A stretch of DNA of 51,342 bases from Bacteroidota bacterium (GTDB taxonomy: Bacteria > Bacteroidota > Bacteroidia > Sphingobacteriales > Sphingobacteriaceae), in contig JARKUW010000062.1 of NCBI GenBank assembly GCA_029851965.1, positions 1 through 51,342 on the forward strand, written 5' to 3'. Positions 33,783-42,315 of this stretch are shown piece after piece. The position numbers were made by a program, and so were the translations under genes. The number at the start of each line of letters is the position of its first letter. Positions within the stretch are counted from its first letter, which is position 1. The notes beneath the pieces are model-generated. The model was not told the DNA's origin and searched no databases. It was given only the letters and a program-made list of their open reading frames with translations.

Positions 33783-34367
33783 ATGAACGTTCAATTAGAT
33801 GACATATGCGGAAAACGGGAGGCGATCTTAAACAGTACGCTGTCTCTGGTGCGTAAAAATGGTTTTCACGGCGCACCGATGAGCCAGATCGCGAGAGAGG
33901 CTGGAGTGGCCGCGGGAACGATCTACCATTATTTTGAGTCGAAAGAGTCCCTGATCAATGCTTTGTACGTACATGAGACCACAAAGCTCGCTTCCTCCCT
34001 GCTCCGTGATGATGATGAATCTTTGCCTTATAAGCAACGTTTCATCCGGTGTATGATGAACCACTACAACTACTATCTTGAGAATGAGGATTCTCTGTAT
34101 TTTTTAGAACAGTTCGCGAATTCTCCTTACGCGAAAAAAATTGCAGAATATGCTCCCGAAAATAGGTTCGAAGCGGTATCTTCGTTCTTCGAATTTGGGA
34201 AACAGAATAACCATATCAAAAATATCGATTCACGGCTGCTGGCACCTACCATCAAGGGGACGTTGGCGGCAGCTGCAAATTTTCAGCTCTCACAACATAT
34301 CGTTTTCACGCAGGACGACATTATGGAAGTCATAAACATCATTTGGGATGGAATCAAAAAACAATAG
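33783..34367 (+). CDS. TetR/AcrR-family repressor of the efflux operon
   Basis: The 194-residue regulator has an N-terminal TetR helix-turn-helix (about 12-58, ending GTIYHYFESKESL) and a helical ligand-binding domain. It is the first gene of the tetR-tolC-MFP-RND series, so it very likely controls the pump. The perfect palindrome TGAACGTTCA covers its own start codon (33784-33793), and I propose it as an operator for autoregulation. The start codon is 18 bases from the terminator T-run and carries almost no leader. The ligand is unknown. Confidence 0.92.
   Translation: MNVQLDDICGKREAILNSTLSLVRKNGFHGAPMSQIAREAGVAAGTIYHYFESKESLINALYVHETTKLASSLLRDDDESLPYKQRFIRCMMNHYNYYLENEDSLYFLEQFANSPYAKKIAEYAPENRFEAVSSFFEFGKQNNHIKNIDSRLLAPTIKGTLAAAANFQLSQHIVFTQDDIMEVINIIWDGIKKQ
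33784..33793. promoter_or_regulatory. Palindrome TGAACGTTCA at the tetR start codon
   Basis: A perfect 10-base dyad begins within the ATG of the regulator. TTCCTTTG (33768-33775), near TAnnTTTG, lies 7 bases before the ATG, so a bound dimer would cover the initiation site. This is inferred as the TetR operator. Confidence 0.45.
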
Positions 34368-34401
34368 AACCGTAATGCAAAGTAATACCCTTAATATATA
34401 T

Positions 34402-35754
34402 ATGAAACCACGTAATTTAATTTTTATTCTGCTCCTGAGTATTCCGATACTCTTGCCAGGGTCGCTGTACGCACAGACTGTCGTACGGTCGCAGCAGACA
34501 CTGAGCAATGCTTCCCTTCAGGAGTGCATTGACTATGCTTTAAGTAACCGCCCCGACGTCCAGCAGTCACAGCTTGACGAAGAAATTGCGGAAAGGGATA
34601 TCAAGTCGGCGCTTTCCGGATGGTTGCCACAAATCAACGGAACGGGAAGCTTCAACCACAATCTGAAGCAGCAGTCACAGATTCTAACCACCAATGGCGT
34701 AAGTTCTTTGCTGACATTCGGTGCAAAGAATACCTCGTCCCTGGTTCTGCAGGCCGATCAGCAGTTTCTAAATGCCGGCTTGATCCAGGCATCGAAATCT
34801 GCGAAGTTTTTCAGACAGCAGTACAAACAAAATACAGAGAATACCAAGATCAACACCATTGTTGATGTGAGTAAAGCCTACTATGATATTTTATCCAGTA
34901 AGGAACAACTGAACATCATCAATGAAAATATTGCCCGTCTGGAGAAGCAATTGAAGGATGCACGTGCGCAGTATGAAGCCGGGTTGGTAGACAAAACCGA
35001 TTTTCAGCGTGCACAGATCAGCATCAGCAATTCCAGGGCAGACCGCAAGCGTACTGAAGAACTGTTGAAATATAAGTTCGCCTACCTGCGCGAACTGATC
35101 GGTTATAGTGGGGACAAGCCTTTCGGTGTATCGTTTGAGGCGGCAAGTCTGGAGAATGATGTGCCGATTGACACCAACCAGGCTTTGGATTATCAGAACC
35201 GTGTGGAGTTCCGTTTGTTGGAGACCCAACGTCAGCTGCAGGCCATCAACACCAGCTACAACAAATGGAGTTACCTGCCTACACTTTCCGGTTTCTACAA
35301 CTATGGTTTCAACTACCAGAATCAGCAGTTGGGGAATTTATACGATACAAATTATCCAAGTTCAATTATCGGTTTGCGGATGACCATTCCAATTTTCCTG
35401 GGTGGCAAACGTACGCAGGAAATTAAGAAAGCACAGCTGCAGGAAAGAAGAGTTGATCTGGACCTGGTTAACGTGAGAAATCAGATCAGTACGCAATATG
35501 AGGCGGCGATGGCCACCTATAAAGCAAACCTGAATGATCTCAGAACCAACAAAGAGAATGTAGAGATATCCAGGTCGGTTTACAACACCATTAAACTGCA
35601 ATATGATGAAGGAATTAAAACCTATCTGGATCTGATGACCTCAGAAACAGATTTGAGAACAGCGCAGATCAATTACCTGAACTCCCTGTACAATCTGTTA
35701 TCATCCAAACTAGACGTTAAACAAGCATTAGGAACAATAACTGTAAACCAATAA
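34402..35754 (+). CDS. TolC-family outer-membrane channel of RND pump 1
   Basis: This is the outer-membrane exit duct of the tripartite pump. I place the start at 34402 (MKPRNLIFILLL, then a signal peptide to about residue 25, LYAQ). The longer frame from 34348 would overlap tetR and put a polar stretch before the signal. The mature protein has the two OEP repeats with long coiled-coil helices, including INTIVDVSKAYYDIL and the related C-terminal VRNQISTQYEAAMATYK. The product is 450 residues. It is followed after 7 bases by the adaptor gene. Confidence 0.9.
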   Translation: MKPRNLIFILLLSIPILLPGSLYAQTVVRSQQTLSNASLQECIDYALSNRPDVQQSQLDEEIAERDIKSALSGWLPQINGTGSFNHNLKQQSQILTTNGVSSLLTFGAKNTSSLVLQADQQFLNAGLIQASKSAKFFRQQYKQNTENTKINTIVDVSKAYYDILSSKEQLNIINENIARLEKQLKDARAQYEAGLVDKTDFQRAQISISNSRADRKRTEELLKYKFAYLRELIGYSGDKPFGVSFEAASLENDVPIDTNQALDYQNRVEFRLLETQRQLQAINTSYNKWSYLPTLSGFYNYGFNYQNQQLGNLYDTNYPSSIIGLRMTIPIFLGGKRTQEIKKAQLQERRVDLDLVNVRNQISTQYEAAMATYKANLNDLRTNKENVEISRSVYNTIKLQYDEGIKTYLDLMTSETDLRTAQINYLNSLYNLLSSKLDVKQALGTITVNQ

Positions 35755-35761
35755 CAATACA

Positions 35762-36913
35762 ATGAAGAATTTTGATAAGATAAAACTAGGTGTCCTGGTT
35801 CTGGGGTCCATCACATTAGCCTCCTGCGGAGGTGGCGATCAAGCAGCGCAGCAGGGCCCCCCTCCGGCAACGCCTGTGACCACATATACAGTAAATGAGC
35901 AGCCGGTAACAACAGTAGACAGCTATCCCGGTCTTGTTGTCGCATTGAATGAAGTTGAACTTCGTGCGCAGGTTGGCGGATATGTAACTGCGATCTATGT
36001 TAAAGACGGACAGCGGGTTACCAAAGGCCAGAAACTTTATGAGATTGACCGTACCAAATACCAGGCGGCTTACAACTCGGCTAAAGCAAACCTTGCCGTA
36101 GCGAAAGCAAACCGCGATAAAACGAAGAAAGATGCAGACCGTTATACGAAACTGGCGGAACAGTATGCGGTTGCGAAGCAGCGTGTAGACTATGCACTGA
36201 CCGACTTAGCCAATGCCGAGTCACAGGTTGCAGCGGCGCAGGCGATGCTTTCTTCAGCAGCTTCAGACTTGCAGCGTTCGGTGATTGTTTCTCCGTTGAC
36301 AGGTAGCATTGGTATTTCACAAGTGAAACTTGGAGCATTTGCTTCTCCAGGTACAACTGTTCTCAATACCGTTTCAACCAGCGATCCGATTGCGGTTGAT
36401 ATTTCTGTGAACCAGGCTGAGATTCCTCGCTTTGTGGCTTTACAGAACAGCAACTCGGTGGTAGCAGATTCTATCTTCAGCATTCAGTTGCAGGATAAAA
36501 GCATTTACAAACGTCAGGGTCGCATTACCGCAATTGACCGTGCAGTGGATCCGCAGACGGGTACCATTAAAGTCAGGATCAGTTATCCAAATGAAGGTGG
36601 AAAACTGTTCGCCGGAATGAATGTGAATTTACTTGCGCTGAATAAAAGCAAGGGGAAGGAACTGGTTATTCCTTACAAAGCAGTAACGGAGCAATTGGGT
36701 GAGTATAACGTGTTCATTGTTGGCGACAGCAGTAAGGCGCAACAAGCCATTGTTAAACTTGGAAAGCAATTTGATCAGAATGTCGTGATCAGCAGTGGCT
36801 TGAAGAAAGGTGATGTCATTGTTGTAGATGGCGTTCAGAATGTGAGACCAGGCGCGGTGGTTACGACCGAACAACCCGGTCAGCAAAGTGCGCAACCGGC
36901 AGCAAAAAAATAA
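35762..36913 (+). CDS. RND efflux periplasmic adaptor (MFP) of pump 1, lipoprotein
   Basis: The adaptor joins the inner-membrane pump to the TolC channel. The 383-residue protein has a lipoprotein signal with Cys22 (LASC) followed by Gly-Gly-Gly. It has a lipoyl-like half motif (VELRAQVGGYVTAIYVKDGQRVTKGQKLYEID), a long alpha-hairpin, the second lipoyl half (VSPLTGSIGISQVKLGAFASPG) and a beta-barrel and membrane-proximal domain. It resembles AcrA/MexA in order and length. Confidence 0.93.
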   Translation: MKNFDKIKLGVLVLGSITLASCGGGDQAAQQGPPPATPVTTYTVNEQPVTTVDSYPGLVVALNEVELRAQVGGYVTAIYVKDGQRVTKGQKLYEIDRTKYQAAYNSAKANLAVAKANRDKTKKDADRYTKLAEQYAVAKQRVDYALTDLANAESQVAAAQAMLSSAASDLQRSVIVSPLTGSIGISQVKLGAFASPGTTVLNTVSTSDPIAVDISVNQAEIPRFVALQNSNSVVADSIFSIQLQDKSIYKRQGRITAIDRAVDPQTGTIKVRISYPNEGGKLFAGMNVNLLALNKSKGKELVIPYKAVTEQLGEYNVFIVGDSSKAQQAIVKLGKQFDQNVVISSGLKKGDVIVVDGVQNVRPGAVVTTEQPGQQSAQPAAKK

Positions 36914-36935
36914 CCATTAAAAGAATTTCAACAAT

Positions 36936-39900
36936 ATGATTTCAGAAGTATTTATAAGGCGACCGGTTACCGCAATCGTCATTTCTATATTGATTGTTCT
37001 GATTGGTACCATCGTCATAACGACCCTGCCGATCAGTCAATATCCCAACATTGCGCCGCCGACAGTTACGGTAAGTGGTACCTATACCGGTGCGGATGCG
37101 GAAACGGTGGAGCAGACCGTCACCACACCTATTGAAAGTCAGATCAACGGTACGCCGGGCATGAAGTACATGCAATCCAACAGTACCTCCGACGGTCGTT
37201 CGGCCATCACCGTAACGTTTGACGTAGGAACCGATATCGATATCGCGACGCTGGATGTTCAGAACCGGGTAGGTATCGCAGAACCTGCACTTCCGGAGGC
37301 CGTAAGGCGTCTGGGGGTAACGACCAGGAAGGCGAACAACGATATCCTGATGGTGGTGGGTTTGTATTCTCCGAACGGAACATACGACCAGAAATTTATT
37401 TCCAACTATGTCAACCTCTATGTTAAGGATGCATTATTGCGTATCCCGGGCGTTGGAGACGTACAGGCGTTCGGTCAGCCCTTCAGTATGCGGGTTTGGC
37501 TTGATGCCAATAAACTGGCCAGTTTAGGTTTAACGCCTGCTGACGTTTCTGCGGCAATTGCGGAACAGAATACCCGTATTCCGGGTGGTACTGTAGGTGG
37601 ACCGCCGCAGCACAACAGCCAGACATTCGAGTTCTCCGTAATTCTGGATGGCGACCTGAACACGGTAGAGGAGTTCAACAACATCGTTGTTAAGAATGGT
37701 GTAGAAGGATCTGCTGTATATTTGAAAGATGTTGCCCGGGTTGAATTGGGTGAATTCACCTATTCGACCAGTTCGAAAGTTAACGGTAAAGTGGCATCCA
37801 TGATGGCCATCAACCAGACACCTGGTGGAAACGCGGTACAAACTGCAGATGGTATAGAGAAGGCCCTTAACGAGCTGAAAGCATCGTTCCCTAATGATCT
37901 GGATTACGTGATCAGTTACGAAACCGTATCTATTGTAAAGGTTTCCATCAGTGAGGTAATCCATACGCTTGTTGAAGCGCTTATTCTGGTAACGATCGTG
38001 GTGTTCTTCTTCCTGCAAAGCTGGAGAGCGACATTGATTCCCGTGCTGGCCATTCCGGTATCCATTATTGGTACCTTCATCTTCTTTACGCTGTTCGGGT
38101 TTTCGATCAACGTATTAACGATGTTCGGGTTCGTACTGGCCATTGGTATTGTGGTGGATGATGCGATTGTTGTGGTGGAAGCTGTGCAGCATTATATGGA
38201 CCATGAGGGACTTTCAGCTCCTGATGCGACCCGTAAGGCGATGGCTGATATTACAGCTCCTGTTATTGCGATTGCATTGATTCTGGCGGCTGTGTTTATT
38301 CCGGTTGGTTTTATCCCCGGGATGGTTGGTCAGCTCTACCAGCAGTTTGCGATCACGATTGCAGTTTCTGTGATCATCTCTGCCTTCATCGCGCTGTCAC
38401 TTACACCGGCATTGTGTTCGTTGTTGCTGACCCCGATGAACCTGACAAAGGATTCCAAAGGACTGAACAAGTTTTTCTATAACTTCAATACCTGGTTTGC
38501 ACGTGTGACGCGGAATTATTCCAACGGTGTAAAATGGGCGTTAAAGAAAGCGCCACTGGTTATGGTATTCCTCGCCTGTATCTATGTAGGTACAGTAGGT
38601 TTATTCATGACAAAACCGGGTGGGTTTATTCCAGCGGAGGATGCAGGTATCTTCATTATGGGTGCAACCCTGCCTGAAGGCGCCTCTGCAGCACGTACTA
38701 CGGCGTTCGTGGATAAGATTATTAAGACGGTCCGGGAAAAACATCCGGAGGTGCTTAACATCACCTCGATCAACGGTATCAACATTTTGAACCGGTCATT
38801 TAAATCCAATGCGGCTACATTCTTTGTGCAGCTGAAAGGATGGGATGAACGTGAGGGTGACGTTGCAGGTACAATTGCCGCGGTATCACAGGAGCTTGCG
38901 GCCTTTAAAGAAGGTAGTGTGATTGTGGTGGCACCACCTCCGATCCCAGGTTTGGGTATCAGCGGTGGATTCTCCCTTCAGATTCAGGAGAAACAAACCG
39001 GCGACATTAAGAAGTTTGAAGGCAACGTAGGGAAATTCCTTATGGCTGCGAATCAACGTCCGGAGATTGCGATGGCCTATACATTGTTCAACTCGAGGAC
39101 ACCAAACTATCAGGTTGAGGTTAACCGGGAACAAGCGAAGAAAATGGGTGTTTCCATTGGTGCCATTTACAGCACCATATCGTCTTACTTCGGTAGCAGC
39201 TATGTGAATGACTTTACCAAATACGGCCGTAACTTCCGTGTGGTAACACAGGCAGACACCACCTTCCGTAGTGGAATTGATAACCTTGGTCAGCTTTATG
39301 TGAAGAACGCGGCAGGTGCTTCGGTTCCTTTGAGTACGCTTGTTTCGCATAAGACAATTGAAAATGCCTCGATCATCAATCACTACAACCTTTTCCGTTC
39401 GATAGAGATCAGTGGTTCTGCAAAACCGGGTTACAGTTCGGGAGATGCACTTAAAGCCCTGGAAGAGGTAGCAGCGCAGACATTGCCGGCCAACTATTCA
39501 TACAACTTCTCCGGATTGAGTTTGGAGGAAAAAGAAGCGGGAAACAGTACGACGCTCATTTTCGGGCTGATCATTGTCTTTGTATTCCTGCTGCTTGCAG
39601 CCTTGTACGAAAGTTGGTCTGTACCGTTCTCGATCCTTCTGGCGGTACCGCTTGGATTGTTCGGGGCGATTCTGGCACTGAGCTTCCTTCCCAAACTGGA
39701 TAATAACATTTATGCCCAGGTGGGTCTGATCACGCTGATCGGTTTGTCGGCCAAGAATGCGATTCTGATCGTAGAGTTTGCCAAGGAACGTGTGGATTGG
39801 GGAATGGGACTTATCCCTGCAACCATGGAGGCCGTGAAACTAAGGCTTCGTCCGATTGTGATGACCTCACTGGCCTTTATTTTAGGGGTTATTCCATTGA

Positions 39901-40109
39901 TCATCTCACATGGTGCCGGTGCGGTTTCCAGGATGACCATTGGTTGGACGGTAGCTGCAGGTATGATTTCTGCAACCGTTCTGGCGATCTTTGTGGTACC
40001 GGTATTGTTTGTACTAATCACCAAGCTGGCTTATGGAAGTAAGAAACTTGCTGAATTGGAAGCAAATTACAAACCGGAAGATCATGCCGATACATTGCAT
40101 GCAGATTAA
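36936..40109 (+). CDS. RND multidrug efflux permease, HAE1/AcrB-like, pump 1
   Basis: The inner-membrane pump exchanges protons for drugs or other amphiphiles. The 1057-residue protein has the AcrB plan: TM1 at the N-terminus, two large periplasmic loops and twelve helices. The proton-relay residues are intact: Asp408-Asp409 (VVDDAI) in TM4 and Lys940 (AKNAILIVEF) in TM10, the same number as in E. coli AcrB. It ends the plus-strand efflux operon; a hairpin and a strong bidirectional terminator follow. The substrates cannot be read from the sequence. Confidence 0.96.
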   Translation: MISEVFIRRPVTAIVISILIVLIGTIVITTLPISQYPNIAPPTVTVSGTYTGADAETVEQTVTTPIESQINGTPGMKYMQSNSTSDGRSAITVTFDVGTDIDIATLDVQNRVGIAEPALPEAVRRLGVTTRKANNDILMVVGLYSPNGTYDQKFISNYVNLYVKDALLRIPGVGDVQAFGQPFSMRVWLDANKLASLGLTPADVSAAIAEQNTRIPGGTVGGPPQHNSQTFEFSVILDGDLNTVEEFNNIVVKNGVEGSAVYLKDVARVELGEFTYSTSSKVNGKVASMMAINQTPGGNAVQTADGIEKALNELKASFPNDLDYVISYETVSIVKVSISEVIHTLVEALILVTIVVFFFLQSWRATLIPVLAIPVSIIGTFIFFTLFGFSINVLTMFGFVLAIGIVVDDAIVVVEAVQHYMDHEGLSAPDATRKAMADITAPVIAIALILAAVFIPVGFIPGMVGQLYQQFAITIAVSVIISAFIALSLTPALCSLLLTPMNLTKDSKGLNKFFYNFNTWFARVTRNYSNGVKWALKKAPLVMVFLACIYVGTVGLFMTKPGGFIPAEDAGIFIMGATLPEGASAARTTAFVDKIIKTVREKHPEVLNITSINGINILNRSFKSNAATFFVQLKGWDEREGDVAGTIAAVSQELAAFKEGSVIVVAPPPIPGLGISGGFSLQIQEKQTGDIKKFEGNVGKFLMAANQRPEIAMAYTLFNSRTPNYQVEVNREQAKKMGVSIGAIYSTISSYFGSSYVNDFTKYGRNFRVVTQADTTFRSGIDNLGQLYVKNAAGASVPLSTLVSHKTIENASIINHYNLFRSIEISGSAKPGYSSGDALKALEEVAAQTLPANYSYNFSGLSLEEKEAGNSTTLIFGLIIVFVFLLLAALYESWSVPFSILLAVPLGLFGAILALSFLPKLDNNIYAQVGLITLIGLSAKNAILIVEFAKERVDWGMGLIPATMEAVKLRLRPIVMTSLAFILGVIPLIISHGAGAVSRMTIGWTVAAGMISATVLAIFVVPVLFVLITKLAYGSKKLAELEANYKPEDHADTLHAD

Positions 40110-40120
40110 ATAGAAAGTAT

Positions 40121-40144
40121 GGTGGTGGCCGATAGGCAACCACC
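40121..40144. other. Short hairpin after pump 1
   Basis: GGTGGT-G-GCC and GGC-A-ACCACC form a 9-pair stem with one mismatch around GATA. No T-run follows. It precedes the main terminator and may protect the 3' end. Confidence 0.45.
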
Positions 40145-40155
40145 CGGATAAAATA

Positions 40156-40191
40156 AACAAGGGCCGCTGGATGATTCCAGTGGCCCTTGTT
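40156..40191. terminator. Bidirectional terminator between the two efflux operons
   Basis: A 16-bp stem with one G-T pair (AACAAGGGCC...GGCCCTTGTT) closes a TGAT loop. It lies between the RND1 stop and the stop of the AraC gene and serves both convergent operons. Confidence 0.9.
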
Positions 40192-40214
40192 GCTAATATT
40201 GTTAAGCCGGCTTA

Positions 40215-41177
40215 TTAATGAATTGCAGGACTGCCTTGTCTCAATGATTTTGGCGTACACAGCATCTGGCGTTTAAAGAAGATGTTGAAGTTCGCGGGAT
40301 ATTCGAAGCCCAGGCAGTACGCGATCTGGGCTACATTCCAGTCCGTATGGGTGAGCAGTGCTGCGGCCTCATTGGCAATTCTTTTGGATATATGATCAGA
40401 GGTCGTGCGGCCGGTCACTTCTTTTACCGCATGGTTCAGGTGGTTTACGTGGACGGAAAGCTTCGCCGCGAAATCATGTGCCGTCTTGAGTTCCAGGGTA
40501 TGATCGGTAGACCCGATCGGGAACTGCCTTTCCAGCAGCTCCAGAAACAAGGAAGCGATCCGTACGGAGGCGGTGTTCTGTTTGAGCCGTATGCCACTGG
40601 GTTGGATTTTTAGAGCTTCATGAATAAGCAGGTTTACATAGTTGCGGAGCAGGTCATATTTGTGCATGTACTCGCCGTTGATTTCAACCATCATTTTCTC
40701 AAATAAAGCGGATAGTACCTGTTCCTGCTCATCATTGATCATGATCAGCGGGTCATCCTGTAATCTCCACAAGAGGGATTCGCGCAGGCTTTCATTCCTT
40801 CTAATCAGGAAATTTTCCGTAAACAGACAAAAGTGTCCGGCCTGGTTTTCAGACGTACCTTCCCAGGAATACGAATAATTCGGGTTTGTAAAAAGCAGGG
40901 CTTTACCCTTAACTTCAATCTTTTTGCCTGGATAGTGTAAAATGCCGTGGCCGATGATCAGGGAGATCTTATAGTAATCCCGTCTGTTGTACGGGGATGG
41001 ATTAAAGGTGCAAACGGAAGATCTCTTGAACACGTTAAAGTGGCCGATGTCATTCACCATTTCCAGATTCGGAATCGGAAGTTCCGGCCGGGTGATCCGC
41101 AGCCTGTCATAGAATTCCTGAAGCGATTCCCGTTTATTGATGATGTTCGGTTCGGGCGTTTTAAGCGTTGTATACAT
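40215..41177 (-). CDS. AraC-family transcriptional regulator, last gene of efflux operon 2
   Basis: The 320-residue protein has a cupin-like N-terminal sensing region (about 40-180) and a C-terminal AraC helix-turn-helix pair (about 222-316, with AAKLSVHVNHLNHAVKEVTGR and WNVAQIAYCLGFEYPANFNIFFKR). It starts 14 bases behind the adaptor gene, so it is probably co-transcribed with the pump and may activate it. The inducer is unknown. Confidence 0.92.
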   Translation of the reverse strand: MYTTLKTPEPNIINKRESLQEFYDRLRITRPELPIPNLEMVNDIGHFNVFKRSSVCTFNPSPYNRRDYYKISLIIGHGILHYPGKKIEVKGKALLFTNPNYSYSWEGTSENQAGHFCLFTENFLIRRNESLRESLLWRLQDDPLIMINDEQEQVLSALFEKMMVEINGEYMHKYDLLRNYVNLLIHEALKIQPSGIRLKQNTASVRIASLFLELLERQFPIGSTDHTLELKTAHDFAAKLSVHVNHLNHAVKEVTGRTTSDHISKRIANEAAALLTHTDWNVAQIAYCLGFEYPANFNIFFKRQMLCTPKSLRQGSPAIH

Positions 41178-41191
41178 GGCAATTAAATATA

Positions 41192-42292
41192 CTATTTTAT
41201 CTGAATTGAAGAACCATCTTTGATGTCTTCGCTCGCCTGCGTAACCAGTTGGTCGCCGGCCTGAACGTCACCGAAGATCTCCAGCTGGTCATCCGTTTCC
41301 CTTCCTTTTTTTACCGGTATTTTCGTCGCTTTATTGTTTTCGGCCTTGATCACATATATTCCTTCACTGGTTTCCACAACTGCGGTTTTCGGTACCACTA
41401 ACGTGCTGGTGACTGCCGGCAGGGGAATGTTAACTTCTGCGATCATTCCTGGCAGGAGTCGTTTATCTGAATTGGGGACATCCATTTCCACCCGTTCTGA
41501 GCGCAGGCGTGTGTCCAGTGCCCCGGAGAGGCGCTTCACCTTTGCGGTGAAAGTTTGATTGGGCAGTGAGCGGACGCTGAAGCTGATCTCATGTCCGCTT
41601 TTCAGATAACCGGTATACACCTCCGGAATGGAAATGGCCAGGCGCAGGTTTTTCTGATCCTGCAGGGTGAACAGCGGGAGCTCAGAACCTTTACCTGTAG
41701 GACCGACGTAGGCACCCAGGTTCACATTGCGGGCGGTGATGATGCCGCTGAAAGGGGCACGGATCTCGAGGTAGTCGCGGATGGAGCCCACTTCACTTAG
41801 CGCCGCTTTTGCGGCTTCCAGCTGTGCGAGGTCTGAATTCCGGCGGGCGACGGCCTGATCCAGGTCGTTCTTAGAAATTGTTCCGGGCGTTTTACTTGTT
41901 TCAAACAGGCGGTCGTAATTGGCCTTGCTGGCTGTATATACCGCTTCCTGTGACTTCAGCCTTGACTTTGCTGCGGCAATCTGTGCATTCATTTCCGGCG
42001 CTTCCAAAGTCATCAGCAACTGGCCTTTCGTTACCTGTGAGCCAATGTCGACATTCAGCGTTTTCACGAAGCTGCTTACTTTGGCATATAAATCCACTTC
42101 CTGCCTGGCACTAAGCTCTCCGGGGAGTTGCAGTGCGGTAGAAAGCCTGCCCGTTTGCAGTTTGAACGTAGCGATGCGGGCTGCTGGTTCCTTCGCGCGC
42201 ACATCCTTCCTGGCATCTGCCGTACATCCCTGTACCAGGACCATCAGCGCCAGGCTGGCTACCGTAATGCGGTTGTATATTGTCGGTTTCAT
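41192..42292 (-). CDS. RND efflux periplasmic adaptor (MFP) of pump 2, lipoprotein
   Basis: The 366-residue adaptor has an N-terminal lipoprotein-like signal with Cys23 in VQGC (Gln at -2 is unusual). Then follow the first lipoyl half (VDLYAKVSSFVKTLNVDIGSQVTKGQLLMTLEAP), an alpha-hairpin (about 83-145), the second lipoyl half with IRAPFSGIITARNVNLGAYV, and the beta-barrel. It follows the permease gene after 23 bases, an order opposite to that of pump 1, where the adaptor comes before the permease. Confidence 0.92.
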   Translation of the reverse strand: MKPTIYNRITVASLALMVLVQGCTADARKDVRAKEPAARIATFKLQTGRLSTALQLPGELSARQEVDLYAKVSSFVKTLNVDIGSQVTKGQLLMTLEAPEMNAQIAAAKSRLKSQEAVYTASKANYDRLFETSKTPGTISKNDLDQAVARRNSDLAQLEAAKAALSEVGSIRDYLEIRAPFSGIITARNVNLGAYVGPTGKGSELPLFTLQDQKNLRLAISIPEVYTGYLKSGHEISFSVRSLPNQTFTAKVKRLSGALDTRLRSERVEMDVPNSDKRLLPGMIAEVNIPLPAVTSTLVVPKTAVVETSEGIYVIKAENNKATKIPVKKGRETDDQLEIFGDVQAGDQLVTQASEDIKDGSSIQIK

Positions 42293-42315
42293 CTGTATAT
42301 AAAATTACGCTTATT

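Noticed and set aside
37530..38018. Minus-strand open frames inside RND permease 1
   Set aside because: Shadows of the permease; no start signal or domain.
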